A stretch of DNA of 64,000 bases from Sphingobacterium spiritivorum (GCF_016724845.1 NZ_CP068082.1:2604001-2668000); one strand, 5' to 3'; shown: positions 1 through 8,799, numbered from the stretch's first letter. The notes: generated by a model from the sequence alone, not told the origin. A program made the numbers and translations.

Positions 1-2
1 CC

Positions 3-449
3 TCATTCAATGCCAATGAAGATCCGGAAGAGAATATCAAAGGATATTTTACAGGTGATATTGCCACGGATGTACAAAATCTTTATCTCTCCGTACCTGT
101 ACAGGCAACTTTCAGGCTATCTCGTAAATGGGATTTTCAGGCAGGACCTTATTTCGCATTTGCAGTAAAAAAGAAATTCATCGGTACAGCGACTAATGGG
201 TATATGCGTAAGGATGATCCTACAGGGGATAAAATTAATGTGGACAAGGCAGATTATGACTTTAATAAAAGTGTTCGTACACTGGATGTAGGAATGAGTC
301 TGGGTTCACACTATAATTTTTCCAGACGCTATTTTGCACTGGCACAATTTGACTATGGATTTAATAATATTATGAAGACAGGATTCGAAAGTATAAGTTT
401 CGGTCTGCATAATATTTTCCTGAATGCTGGTGTAGGAATTAAACTATAG
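3..449 (+). CDS. Outer-membrane beta-barrel protein, C-terminal part (partial)
   Basis: The reading frame is open from base 3 to the TAG at 447-449, so the gene begins before the window. The visible 148 residues alternate hydrophobic and polar positions in short strands (for example LYLSVPVQATFRLS, WDFQAGPYFAFAV, YFALAQFDYGF) and end in a strand with NAGVGIKL. This is the pattern of the small PorT/OmpW-like barrels of Bacteroidota. The protein probably sits in the outer membrane, but the substrate or role cannot be read from this fragment. A strong terminator follows 22 bases after the stop codon. Confidence 0.7.
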   Translation, partial: SFNANEDPEENIKGYFTGDIATDVQNLYLSVPVQATFRLSRKWDFQAGPYFAFAVKKKFIGTATNGYMRKDDPTGDKINVDKADYDFNKSVRTLDVGMSLGSHYNFSRRYFALAQFDYGFNNIMKTGFESISFGLHNIFLNAGVGIKL

Positions 450-471
450 ATCGGGTACGGTATTAAGTATT

Positions 472-516
472 CCCCATGCGCCTGCAAATTTTATGAAGTG
501 GCGCATGGGGATTTTT
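472..516 (+). terminator. Rho-independent terminator after the beta-barrel gene
   Basis: Perfect 11-bp stem (472-482 with 500-510, arm CCCCATGCGCC) followed by a T-rich run on the + strand. It separates the first gene from the convergent DUF3472 gene. Confidence 0.85.
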
Positions 517-517
517 A

Positions 518-1921
518 TTATTTCTTTTTCAAAGTTTTACCCTTCACGCTGTTTTTATGCAGAGCTTCATTATTCAGGGCTTCTTTTACGCGATTCTCAA
601 AAGCGGAAAAATCCGTAAGCGGAGGTTGGGTAGCTAAAGGAATTTCATTTGCAGTCTTGACTGTCGGGGTATATCCTCCGCTCGACATATAGAAATAATT
701 GGGATTACGCGGAGATACTCCCTGTTCGTAATCGACCCTTTGACCTTCCTTACCATCCGTATTACTGAAACGGACTTTATTAAAATTGATCCACTTACCT
801 GATTCATTCTCCTTGCCCCAGGCATTGAAGTAATCTGCTTCACGGCGAAACTGACCATTCGGATATCCATAATTTTCTAAAAAGGAATGAAAGCCGTTAA
901 AATATCTGTTTTCTTTTGGAGCACGCCAGGAGGCGATATAATTCCATTTCTGCTGAGAAGCAAGTTTATACCATGCGGATAAGATCACAGAGTTGTTTTC
1001 CTGAGGCAGTACATTCATTAGAAAGGCTACAGTTTCCCCGGTTTTCCAGTTTGCAGATTTGACGTAAGATTGTCCTCCTGTCCCTTCGCCACCGAATGAA
1101 TTGACTGTAGTAGCTTCTGACCGGTCCACCAGAGATACATAATCCTGTTGGGTAGTTGTCGCATCGTGTTCCGCATCTTTGCTGTCCCATACTGAAAACA
1201 ACACTCTTCTTTCTGTTTTGCTATTGGTCTGCATGCCGAGATAACCTCTGTAGAAACCAATAGCCATATAGAAGGTATGCAGCGGATCTGCGCCTTGTGG
1301 TACATTTACTTCTTCATAAAGCCAGTTGTATGACTTCGTTGTGGCCGCTGTTGAGCTAAAGTTGATATGGACGGAAGGTGTGGATTGATAGTCGGTCTGA
1401 TTGACATGTGCATTGTCGGTTGTACTTTTGAAGATCAGGTTATGAATGACTATAGCATTTGAGGGCTCGGATTGAGGAGAAAGCTCATATTTATAATAGC
1501 CGGTTTGATTTATCAGGATACTTCCTGCTGATGTACGGGTTTGTTTTCCTCCCCCTTTAAAGACAATTTGTGTTTGAGACGGTGAGATTTGCAAAGGAGC
1601 ATAGCAAGGGCTCATTTTTAAATTAAACTTCAGATTTTTACCTTTTGCAGTGGTATTGTCGAAGTCCAGATGATAAGCCCCTGCAGTCTGATAAAGATAC
1701 CAGACAATACTGCGGTTTTTGTTTGTCCAGTTCGAAATACTGCCTTTGTCTTCCGGGTAACCTACCGGTACTGATACCCCTGTTTCCTTTTCATCAGGAG
1801 TGTAAGGAACCGCATAGGCTTTGTTTGCGGGAATGATAAATGTTTTTTCCTGTGCATTTAATGTCTCACAAAGGAATATGAACAGCAACAGCGGGCTGAT
1901 CCGAAAAAATTTTAATATCAT
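518..1921 (-). CDS. Secreted DUF3472 domain-containing protein
   Basis: 467 residues with a clear signal peptide (about residues 1-23, hydrophobic core LLLFIFLC, cleavage near LNAQ). The N-terminal part (about 25-160) resembles the DUF5077 carbohydrate-binding-like module that often precedes DUF3472. The aromatic-rich C-terminal part (about 190-400, with HTFYMAIGFYRGYLGMQ and WNYIASWRAPKENRYFNGF) resembles DUF3472. Proteins of this type in Bacteroidota are exported and often lie near glycan-degradation genes, but their enzymatic role is not established. The gene is monocistronic, with its own promoter box at 1950-1957. The Lys-rich tail GKTLKKK is unusual for a type IX cargo, so general secretion to periplasm or outside is more likely. 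Confidence 0.75.
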   Translation of the reverse strand: MILKFFRISPLLLFIFLCETLNAQEKTFIIPANKAYAVPYTPDEKETGVSVPVGYPEDKGSISNWTNKNRSIVWYLYQTAGAYHLDFDNTTAKGKNLKFNLKMSPCYAPLQISPSQTQIVFKGGGKQTRTSAGSILINQTGYYKYELSPQSEPSNAIVIHNLIFKSTTDNAHVNQTDYQSTPSVHINFSSTAATTKSYNWLYEEVNVPQGADPLHTFYMAIGFYRGYLGMQTNSKTERRVLFSVWDSKDAEHDATTTQQDYVSLVDRSEATTVNSFGGEGTGGQSYVKSANWKTGETVAFLMNVLPQENNSVILSAWYKLASQQKWNYIASWRAPKENRYFNGFHSFLENYGYPNGQFRREADYFNAWGKENESGKWINFNKVRFSNTDGKEGQRVDYEQGVSPRNPNYFYMSSGGYTPTVKTANEIPLATQPPLTDFSAFENRVKEALNNEALHKNSVKGKTLKKK

Positions 1922-1949
1922 GTTTAGTGATTGGTTATGATGTCAGCAT

Positions 1950-1957
1950 CAAAGTTA
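1950..1957 (-). promoter_or_regulatory. Bacteroidota -7 promoter box for the DUF3472 gene
   Basis: TAACTTTG on the minus strand matches the Bacteroidota housekeeping consensus TAnnTTTG, 28 bases before the ATG at 1921. Confidence 0.55.
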
Positions 1958-2019
1958 TTTCTTTTGCTGTATAATAATAAGATTGTGAGTAGGTTGTGCA
2001 ATCGATTGATTGCTTTAAA

Positions 2020-2060
2020 ACAAAATAAAAAAGGAGGAAATTCTACATTTCCTCCTTCAA
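2020..2060 (-). terminator. Terminator after the 2OG oxygenase gene
   Basis: Stem AAGGAGGAAAT (2031-2041) pairs with 2047-2057. Read on the minus strand it is followed by a run of T residues. Confidence 0.8.
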
Positions 2061-2083
2061 AAGTTACTTTTATCGGGCTGAGA

Positions 2084-3046
2084 TTACATCTTTAAGCCAA
2101 TTTCTCTTAATCGCTCATCTAAATACTCTCCGGCAGTATAATCCGGGTATGCTTTAGGATGTTTTTCATCAATACAAGACGAAAGACAAGCAAGACTCAT
2201 GGAGGATTTAGGGTGTAAGAAAAACGGAATTGAAAATCTTGAAGTTCCCATTTTTTCCAAAGGAGGATTGACAACTCTGTGTGTCGTGGATTTTAGTTTG
2301 TTATTTGTCAACCTTTGCAACATATCCCCTACATTAATCACAATATCTTCTCCTTTAGCTTTAATCGGATACCATTCGCCATCTTTAGTCAATACTTCCA
2401 AACCATCTGCACTGGCTCCTATCAAAAGCGTGATAAGGTTGATATCTTCATGTGCTCCTGCACGTACAGCATCAGGGGCAAGTTCTTCGGGATGTAATAT
2501 CGGAAAATAGTGAATCGCTCTCAGGATAGAATTTCCATTGATAACATACTGCTCGAAATAATTTTCTTCCAGATCAAGATAAGTAGCGATAGCTTTCAAT
2601 AACTCACGTCCTGTATCTTCCAGTTTTTTATATACTTCTGCAGTGATCGTATTGAAACGAGGTAACTCTTTGACTTCAGGATTATCCGGAAAGTCTGTTT
2701 TTGAATATTCTTCCCCTACAATCGTTTGGCCTCTTTGCCAGAATTCTTTCAGATCCGGAGTTTTAGAGTCTTTAGCCTTTTCACGGCCCTTTGTAGTGTA
2801 GCCACGTTGTCCTGCCAATTCAGGAAACTCATATTGATATTTGATGTCATCCGGAAGAGCAAAAAATGCAGGAACCACCTGATACAATTCATCAATCAAC
2901 GCTTTGGAAAGACCATGATTGGCGATCGTCACAAATCCGGTTTCATTAAAAGCTTTACCAATATCCTGAATAAATTGTTCGCGTTGTTCTTTAGAACCTG
3001 AAGTGTAATTCAGTAAATCTAATCTAGGTATGTTAACTAATGCCAT
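2084..3046 (-). CDS. 2-oxoglutarate/Fe(II)-dependent oxygenase, isopenicillin N synthase-like family
   Basis: 320 residues. The N-terminal DIOX_N region (about 5-125, with GFVTIANHGL) is followed by the jelly-roll 2OG-FeII oxygenase domain (about 170-285). The iron triad is visible as His199 and Asp201 (AHEDINLITLL) plus His256 (STTHRVVNP), and the 2-oxoglutarate-binding pair Arg270-x-Ser272 (RFSIPFF) is present, so the enzyme should be active. Its substrate is unknown: the family ranges from antibiotic ring closure to amino-acid and hormone hydroxylation. No biosynthetic cluster surrounds it, which argues for a house-keeping or detoxification role rather than beta-lactam synthesis. It is transcribed alone, with a promoter box at 3069-3076 and its own terminator. 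Confidence 0.85.
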   Translation of the reverse strand: MALVNIPRLDLLNYTSGSKEQREQFIQDIGKAFNETGFVTIANHGLSKALIDELYQVVPAFFALPDDIKYQYEFPELAGQRGYTTKGREKAKDSKTPDLKEFWQRGQTIVGEEYSKTDFPDNPEVKELPRFNTITAEVYKKLEDTGRELLKAIATYLDLEENYFEQYVINGNSILRAIHYFPILHPEELAPDAVRAGAHEDINLITLLIGASADGLEVLTKDGEWYPIKAKGEDIVINVGDMLQRLTNNKLKSTTHRVVNPPLEKMGTSRFSIPFFLHPKSSMSLACLSSCIDEKHPKAYPDYTAGEYLDERLREIGLKM

Positions 3047-3068
3047 ACTATTTCTGTTTTTGTACGAA

Positions 3069-3076
3069 CAAAGGTA
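3069..3076 (-). promoter_or_regulatory. -7 promoter box for the 2OG oxygenase gene
   Basis: TACCTTTG on the minus strand (consensus TAnnTTTG), 22 bases before the ATG. Confidence 0.55.
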
Positions 3077-3187
3077 ATTGAATTAATTTTGAATTTTCTA
3101 ACACCCGTGTGAATAAGTGTAGGTATTTTAATCTTAACTGCTTGATTTGTAAAACAAAAAAGTTTTCCACATTTTTAATATGCCGGC

Positions 3188-3847
3188 TTATTCTCCGACA
3201 TTCTTCTGTGTCTGGGTTTGAATGCCTTCCTGTGGCAGTTCTCCTAATTCCTTAAGGTAATAGTGTAAATCCACCAGCATATCCTGATGTGGTTTTGCGA
3301 ATTTTTTAAAACTATAAGTATGTATGAAATAGAAAATCAGTCCAAGAATGAAGAATCTTAAAATTACATCACCCGAAAACAGGGATGATAAATCAAAGGA
3401 CTGTGTGTTTTTTAAGGATACAGCTATTACTAATATTACAAGAATACTTCCTCGAGCTATTTTGTTGAATTTCAGATAATTTTGAATCAATTCCTGTATC
3501 TGAATGAATCGATCCGTTATCTGAAGATCGGTTTCAAAGCTTTCATGAATTTTTTTTCGCAGTTTATAGGCGATATAGGTCATTCCGGCTTCTACCAGTG
3601 ATCCCAGAATAAAATACCAGCTCCAGAAAGTGTTGTCATAATTATACAACAGAATGCCGATGGCTACAAGAATGAACAGAGACCGGTAGCGGATATTTTT
3701 CTTCAGGTTTTCATCTATTGTGTCGAGCAGATTAGTCGGTTTCTGTGTTGTTAATTTTTCAATTGCTTCTTCCGGAAGAAACAATAGGGCAGATGGAGTA
3801 GTTGGACTATTCTGTCTGTTGTTATATTTAAGATCTTCTAATTTCAT
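3188..3847 (-). CDS. Membrane protein paired with an ECF sigma factor (putative regulator of it)
   Basis: 219 residues. A soluble N-terminal stretch (about 1-50) is followed by four predicted membrane helices: about 53-70 (SLFILVAIGILLY), 72-95 (WSWYFILGSLVEAGMTYIAY), 133-150 (GSILVILVIAVSL) and 163-182 (VILRFFILGLIFYFIHTY). The gene overlaps the upstream sigma-factor gene by 4 bases, so the two are translationally coupled. That arrangement usually marks an anti-sigma factor. However, neither a zinc-binding anti-sigma motif (HxxxCxxC) nor a FecR domain is visible, so the anti-sigma role is inferred from position only. Confidence 0.6.
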   Translation of the reverse strand: MKLEDLKYNNRQNSPTTPSALLFLPEEAIEKLTTQKPTNLLDTIDENLKKNIRYRSLFILVAIGILLYNYDNTFWSWYFILGSLVEAGMTYIAYKLRKKIHESFETDLQITDRFIQIQELIQNYLKFNKIARGSILVILVIAVSLKNTQSFDLSSLFSGDVILRFFILGLIFYFIHTYSFKKFAKPHQDMLVDLHYYLKELGELPQEGIQTQTQKNVGE

Positions 3848-4335
3848 AATGATAGCTGTTTTTTACTGAGGTCCTTTAATTTTTCTTTGATCCGGGATAT
3901 TTTCACAGCCACGTGATTGGCCGTCATACCCATCGTGTGTGCGATGTCCTTATAACTGTAGTCCTCGAGATAGAGGGCTACCAGTGCCTTTTCGATTTTT
4001 GATAGCTGACCAATCGCCCGATACATAGCCAGAATCTCTTCATTCTCCTGGTAGATAATTTCGCAATAGCTTTCCTGTGTAAACTGCAGCTCGGCATGCA
4101 TATGTTTACGATCGCGTTTAATGTAGGTGATTGCCGTGTTCAGCCCGACACGATATAGCCAGGTCTGGAATCTGGAGTCGCCTCTGAAGCTTTTGAAAGA
4201 CTTCCAGCTCTGCAGTACTATTTCCTGAAACAGATCTTCTCTGTCCGTTCTGTTGTCCACATACATGCAGCATATACGATGGATAATGGCCTGATTGGAA
4301 GTTATTAATCCGATAAATTCTTTCTCGATGTCCAT
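3844..4335 (-). CDS. RNA polymerase sigma factor, ECF/sigma-70 family
   Basis: 163 residues, normal ECF length. Region 2 (about 12-75) contains DREDLFQEIVLQSWKSF and FQTWLYRVGLNTAI, the core-binding and -10-recognition helices. Region 4 (about 105-155) contains a helix-turn-helix with VALYLEDYSYKDIAHTMG and NHVAVKISRIKEKLK. It should direct RNA polymerase to a small regulon, probably including its own operon. It is the first gene of a two-gene operon with the membrane protein that overlaps its stop codon. No housekeeping -7 box was found upstream, consistent with autoregulation from a non-housekeeping promoter. Confidence 0.85.
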   Translation of the reverse strand: MDIEKEFIGLITSNQAIIHRICCMYVDNRTDREDLFQEIVLQSWKSFKSFRGDSRFQTWLYRVGLNTAITYIKRDRKHMHAELQFTQESYCEIIYQENEEILAMYRAIGQLSKIEKALVALYLEDYSYKDIAHTMGMTANHVAVKISRIKEKLKDLSKKQLSL

Positions 4336-4502
4336 GTTATAGTTGGATGTCTTCTCTAAATTACTTTATCTGTTAGTCTTGAAAAAGGTAAAAACATTAC
4401 AATTGATAGTAAAAATGAATAAAATATGGCCTGAGCTTCTTTATTCTATTTTTTGAAGTATCAGAATCAGACAAAGATTTATCGAAAAATTAACAGAAGT
4501 GA

Positions 4503-4534
4503 TTTGGAATGTCCGAATAAATAAATTAAATTTG
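4503..4534 (+). promoter_or_regulatory. Promoter of the marR-fadNAE operon
   Basis: TTTG at 4503-4506, then 20 bases, then TAAATTTG at 4527-4534: a near-canonical Bacteroidota promoter. The inferred start of transcription falls inside the palindrome that follows. Confidence 0.65.
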
Positions 4535-4552
4535 TTATGCTTGCATAGCAAA
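4531..4552. promoter_or_regulatory. Candidate MarR operator over the marR-fadNAE promoter
   Basis: Inverted repeat TTTGTTATGC-tt-GCATAGCAAA: 10-base arms, one mismatch, 2-base spacer. It overlaps the last four bases of the -7 box and lies 17 bases before the marR ATG, which is the expected position for an autorepressing MarR dimer. A 14-base part of it (CTTGCATAGCAAAA) recurs with one mismatch at 54638-54651 before fadL. Confidence 0.6.
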
Positions 4553-4569
4553 ATAGCTAAAAATAAATT

Positions 4570-5037
4570 ATGAGTCAGGATAATACAATTGATTATTTCA
4601 TGAAAACCGGTTGGCAGACTGTAGCCAATAAATACAATACGATCGCATCGCAGTACGGTTTTACGCAGGCTGCCGGGTATATCTTGATAAATATACACAA
4701 AGAAGGCACTCCTGTTTCACAAATTGCAAATTTGACAGGTGTAAAAACAACGAGCTTGTCCAGAGTGTTAAATAATCTGGAGACCTTAGGTTTTATTTAC
4801 AGAGAAGCGAGTGACGTGGATAAGCGGTCTGTCAAAGTCTATCTGACAGAGTTGGGTAAAGAGAAGCGAAAAATTGCTAAGGATGTGGTGCGTAGCTTTA
4901 ATCAATATCTGGAAGCAAATATCAGTGCCAGAGAGCGTGCTCAACTGATCAAGACACTCATCAAAATAAATGAACTGGCAAAGGACTATCAGGGAGAACT
5001 ACAATCAAACGCTGCGGATAATATTGCCGCAACATAA
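4570..5037 (+). CDS. MarR family transcriptional regulator of the fatty-acid oxidation operon
   Basis: 155 residues, typical MarR length. The winged helix-turn-helix occupies about residues 30-105: the recognition part is GTPVSQIANLTGVKTTSLSR, followed by VLNNLETLGFIYREASDVDKRSVKV, where the D-x-x-D-KR wing motif is characteristic. Flanking helices (1-30 and 110-150) form the dimer interface. The gene lies 11 bases upstream of fadN and leads the beta-oxidation operon, so it probably represses that operon and responds to an acyl-CoA. The ligand is inferred, not visible. A palindrome at its own promoter (4531-4552) suggests autoregulation. Confidence 0.88.
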   Translation: MSQDNTIDYFMKTGWQTVANKYNTIASQYGFTQAAGYILINIHKEGTPVSQIANLTGVKTTSLSRVLNNLETLGFIYREASDVDKRSVKVYLTELGKEKRKIAKDVVRSFNQYLEANISARERAQLIKTLIKINELAKDYQGELQSNAADNIAAT

Positions 5038-5048
5038 AATATAAAAGG

Positions 5049-7478
5049 ATGAATAACAGAAGTATTAAAAAAGTAGCCGTTTTAGGTTCTGGAGTGATGG
5101 GGTCAAGAATCGCCTGTCATTTTGCCAATATCGGACTGGAAGTTTTGCTTTTGGATATTGCGCCAAAGGAATTGCTGCCGGCAGAAGAGGCGAAAGGCCT
5201 TACTCTGGACAGCAAACTGGTACGCAACCGCATCGTCAACCTCTCGTTGGAGACTGCAATTAAATCCAATCCGTCACCTATTTACAGTAAGTCATTTGTC
5301 AAAAGGATCAAGACCGGAAATTTTGACGATGACATGAAGGAGATCGCACATGCAGACTGGGTGATTGAAGTTGTTGTTGAACGTCTGGATATCAAAAAAT
5401 CCGTATTTGAAAAGGTAGAGCAATTCCGTAAAAAGGGGACGTTAATCACTTCCAATACATCCGGTATTCCTATTCATTTGATGACGGAAGGAAGAAGTGA
5501 AGATTTTAAAGATCATTTCTGCGGAACACACTTTTTCAATCCGCCACGTTATCTGCAATTGTTAGAAATTATTCCTACGCCTCATACCAAAAAAGAGGTC
5601 GTAAACTTCCTGATGGAATATGGTGATAAATTTTTGGGTAAAACTGTGGTTTTATGTAAAGATACACCTGCCTTTATCGGAAATAGAATAGGCGTGTATT
5701 CCATGTTGGCACTGACCCATCTGGTAGAACCATTAGGTCTCACTGTTGAGGAAGTTGATAAATACACAGGCCCTGCAATGGGGCATCCCAAATCAGCCAC
5801 TTTCCGAACGGCAGATGTGGTAGGACTGGATACTTTGGTGAATGTTGCCAATGGTTTAGCGCAGAATGCGCCGGAAGATGAAGCTAAAGGAGTATTTCAA
5901 TTACCGGCTTTCATCACTAAAATGGTTGAAAACAAATGGCTTGGAGAGAAAACCAAAAAGGGTTTTTATGAAAAAGTAAAAGATGCCAAAGGCAATTCTG
6001 AAATACTTTCCTTAAACCTCAAAACGCTCGAATTCGGATCTCAGCAAAAAGTGAAATCGCAGACACTGGAGGCGACAAAGCAGGTAGAAGATATCCGCAA
6101 ACGGATGAAAGTCTATGAACAGGGTAAAGATAAAGCAGCGGAGTTGTTCAGAGCAATGCACTATCCATTGTTTGAATATGTGTCTAACAGAGTTCCTGAG
6201 ATTACTGATGATTTTTTCCGCATCGATGATGCAATGCGTGCCGGCTTTGGCTGGGAAATAGGTCCTTTTGAAGTATGGGACGCTCTGGGAGTAAGAGAGA
6301 CAATTGAGAAAATCAAAGCTGAAGAAAAACGTCTTCCGGGACAGACCGGTGAAGTTGCAGCATGGGTTCATGATATGCTGGATGCCGGACACGAATCTTT
6401 CTATAAAGTTGAAAATGGTGTAAGACATTATTATGATATTGCTTCCAAATCTTATAAAGCGATCCCGGGTGCCGAAGACCTGATTGTACTGGATCATATC
6501 CGTGAAATAAAAACAATCTGGAAAAATTCAGGAGTCTCGATTATAGATCTTGGAGATGGTATCATCAATTGTGAATTCCATACGAAGATGAATACCATTG
6601 GTGGTGATGTTATTCAGGGACTGAATAAAGCCATTGATCTGGCCGAAAAAGAATATCGTGGATTGGTAATCTCCAATGACGGAAAGAACTTCTCAGCAGG
6701 TGCCAATATCGGGATGATCTTTATGATGGCTGTGGAGCAGGATTATGATGAACTGAATATGGCTGTGCGTGCTTTTCAGAATACTTCTATGCGTATCCGT
6801 TATTCTTCGATTCCGGTCGTGGCCGCTCCGTTTCAGCTTGCTCTCGGTGGAGGATGTGAATTTTCTATGCATGCGGATTTCGTTCAGCTCCATGCTGAGA
6901 CTTACATGGGACTGGTCGAATTTGGTGTCGGCGTGATTCCGGGAGGAGGAGGTTCCAAAGAATTTGCATTGCGGGCTTCTGATGAATATAAAGATGATCA
7001 GATCGTTCAGAATACATTGAAAGATCGTTTCCTTACAGTCGGTCAGGCAAAAGTTTCTACTTCTGCCGTCGAAGCATTTGAGCTGGGGTATCTTCAGGAA
7101 GGTAAATATGCGATCACGATGAACCGTGCACGTTTGCTGGCAGATGCAAAAGAAAAAGCATTGGAACTGGCAGATGCCGGATATGTACAACCTGCTCCCC
7201 GCAATGATATTAAAGTTCTTGGTAAACAGGGATTAGGTATCGTATATGTAGGAGCAAGCTCGATGCGTGCCGGTAATTATATCTCAGATCATGATAAGAA
7301 AATTTCAGAAAAATTAGGCTGGGTGATGTGTGGCGGAGATTTGTCTGCTCCGACGGAGGTGTCAGAGCAATATCTCCTTGATCTGGAAAGAAAAGCATTT
7401 TTGGAATTGTGTGCTGAGCGCAAGACACTGGAACGAATTCAGTTTATGCTGACCAAAGGCAAGGCATTACGAAATTAG
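5049..7478 (+). CDS. fadN: Bifunctional 3-hydroxyacyl-CoA dehydrogenase / enoyl-CoA hydratase, FadN type
   Basis: 809 residues catalysing two successive beta-oxidation steps: hydration of trans-2-enoyl-CoA and NAD-dependent oxidation of the L-3-hydroxyacyl-CoA. Domains run in the FadN order. The Rossmann NAD-binding dehydrogenase domain comes first (about 7-195, VAVLGSGVMGSRIACHFA). It is followed by 3HCDH C-terminal domains (about 200-310 and 360-470) and then a crotonase domain (about 495-700). The crotonase part shows the oxyanion-hole region FSAGANIG and the acidic segments GGGCEF and GLVEFGVGVIPGGGG. This is the reverse of proteobacterial FadB/FadJ, where the hydratase is N-terminal. It follows marR by 11 bases and precedes fadA and fadE, as in the Bacillus fadNAE operon. 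Confidence 0.92.
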   Translation: MNNRSIKKVAVLGSGVMGSRIACHFANIGLEVLLLDIAPKELLPAEEAKGLTLDSKLVRNRIVNLSLETAIKSNPSPIYSKSFVKRIKTGNFDDDMKEIAHADWVIEVVVERLDIKKSVFEKVEQFRKKGTLITSNTSGIPIHLMTEGRSEDFKDHFCGTHFFNPPRYLQLLEIIPTPHTKKEVVNFLMEYGDKFLGKTVVLCKDTPAFIGNRIGVYSMLALTHLVEPLGLTVEEVDKYTGPAMGHPKSATFRTADVVGLDTLVNVANGLAQNAPEDEAKGVFQLPAFITKMVENKWLGEKTKKGFYEKVKDAKGNSEILSLNLKTLEFGSQQKVKSQTLEATKQVEDIRKRMKVYEQGKDKAAELFRAMHYPLFEYVSNRVPEITDDFFRIDDAMRAGFGWEIGPFEVWDALGVRETIEKIKAEEKRLPGQTGEVAAWVHDMLDAGHESFYKVENGVRHYYDIASKSYKAIPGAEDLIVLDHIREIKTIWKNSGVSIIDLGDGIINCEFHTKMNTIGGDVIQGLNKAIDLAEKEYRGLVISNDGKNFSAGANIGMIFMMAVEQDYDELNMAVRAFQNTSMRIRYSSIPVVAAPFQLALGGGCEFSMHADFVQLHAETYMGLVEFGVGVIPGGGGSKEFALRASDEYKDDQIVQNTLKDRFLTVGQAKVSTSAVEAFELGYLQEGKYAITMNRARLLADAKEKALELADAGYVQPAPRNDIKVLGKQGLGIVYVGASSMRAGNYISDHDKKISEKLGWVMCGGDLSAPTEVSEQYLLDLERKAFLELCAERKTLERIQFMLTKGKALRN

Positions 7479-7485
7479 TATGCTC

Positions 7486-7538
7486 AAAAAAGGTATTGAT
7501 GAAATACAAAAATGTGTGATAAACATCAATGCTTTTTT
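7486..7538 (+). terminator. Hairpin between fadN and fadA (attenuator or processing site)
   Basis: AAAAAAGGTATTGATG (7486-7501) pairs, with one bulged base, with CATCAATGCTTTTTT (7524-7538). The A/T flanks make it terminator-like on both strands. The genes are otherwise collinear, so it probably causes partial termination or sets mRNA ends. Confidence 0.5.
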
Positions 7539-7626
7539 AAAGAAAAAAATAATTAAATAAAAGGATTGGTGAGGATAGTCTCGCAAGACGCGATACGAAT
7601 TACTCATTACTAACTACTATAAGAAT

Positions 7627-8799
7627 ATGGAAGCTTACATTGTAGCAGGATATCGTACCGCAGTCGGGAAGGCTCCGAGAGGAGGATTTCGATTTACACG
7701 GGCAGATGATTTAGCGGCAGATGTTATCAAGCATTTGGTAGCCTCAGTGCCCAATCTCAATAAAGAAGAAATAGACGATGTAATCGTCGGTAATGCAATG
7801 CCTGAAGCGGAGCAGGGACTGAACGTAGCCCGCCTGATCTCGTTAATGGGTTTGCAGACAGATAAAGTTCCGGGTGTCACCGTTAACCGTTACTGTGCAT
7901 CAGGATTAGAAACTATTGCAACGGCTGTGGCAAAGATCAAATCCGGAATGGCAGATTGTATTATTGCCGGGGGAGTGGAAGTGATGTCGGGCATGCCGTT
8001 CGGAGGCTGGAAGATTGTGCCTAATCCGGAAGTTGCAAAAGAAAACCCGGACTGGTATTGGGGGATGGGACTTACAGCAGAAGCTGTCGCTAAAGAATAT
8101 AATGTGAACCGTGAAGATCAGGATAAATTTTCTTTACGATCACATCAGCGCGCTGTCGAAGCAATCAAAAACGGCCATCTGAAAGATGGGGTCGTTCCTA
8201 TTACTGTTAAAGAAAACTACCTGAAAGATGGTAAGATAGCAACACGAGAATATGTCGTAGATACGGATGAAGGTCCTCGTGCGGATTCTACACTGGAAGT
8301 ATTATCCAAATTAAAACCTGTATTTGCGGCAGACGGCTGCGTGACAGCCGGGAACTCTTCACAGACATCTGACGGAGCAGCCTTTGTCCTGGTTGTTTCG
8401 GAGCAAAAGATGAAGGAATTAAACCTGCAGCCTATCGCACGTTTAGTGAGTTATGCTGTCGCTGGAGTGCCTCCCCGGATTATGGGAATAGGTCCGATTT
8501 ACGCTATTCCAAAAGCTTTGAAGCAAGCAGGATTAAAGCTCCAGGATATTGATCTGATTGAGCTGAATGAAGCATTTGCTTCACAATCTCTGGCGATCAT
8601 ACGTGAATTGGGACTGGATGAAGAAAAAGTAAATGTAAATGGTGGAGCTATTGCATTAGGACATCCGCTGGGTTGTACCGGTGCAAAGCTAACCGTACAG
8701 GTACTGAATGAACTGAAGCGCCGCAACAAAAAATATGGTATGGTTACCATGTGTGTGGGTACAGGACAGGGAGCAGCAGGAATATTTGAGTTATTATAG
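7627..8799 (+). CDS. fadA: Acetyl-CoA C-acyltransferase (3-ketoacyl-CoA thiolase)
   Basis: 390 residues, the usual length of thiolase II. It performs the last beta-oxidation step, CoA-dependent cleavage of 3-ketoacyl-CoA to acetyl-CoA and a shortened acyl-CoA. The nucleophile is Cys90 in [10 protein letters not shown]. The catalytic His lies in [15 protein letters not shown] and the second catalytic Cys in [11 protein letters not shown] near the C terminus. The N-glycine-rich loop [11 protein letters not shown] is also present. It lies 148 bases after fadN and 85 before fadE, in the same direction, and is probably cotranscribed with them despite the hairpin upstream. Confidence 0.93.
   Translation: MEAYIVAGYRTAVGKAPRGGFRFTRADDLAADVIKHLVASVPNLNKEEIDDVIVGNAMPEAEQGLNVARLISLMGLQTDKVPGVTVNRYCASGLETIATAVAKIKSGMADCIIAGGVEVMSGMPFGGWKIVPNPEVAKENPDWYWGMGLTAEAVAKEYNVNREDQDKFSLRSHQRAVEAIKNGHLKDGVVPITVKENYLKDGKIATREYVVDTDEGPRADSTLEVLSKLKPVFAADGCVTAGNSSQTSDGAAFVLVVSEQKMKELNLQPIARLVSYAVAGVPPRIMGIGPIYAIPKALKQAGLKLQDIDLIELNEAFASQSLAIIRELGLDEEKVNVNGGAIALGHPLGCTGAKLTVQVLNELKRRNKKYGMVTMCVGTGQGAAGIFELL

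Noticed and set aside
518..870. Several frames antisense or out of phase to the DUF3472 gene.
   Set aside because: They overlap a gene with a convincing signal peptide and family features and show no protein-like composition.
4441..4698. An open frame on the minus strand antisense to the marR start region.
   Set aside because: It overlaps the marR promoter, operator and coding sequence, its composition is unlike a protein, and no promoter precedes it.
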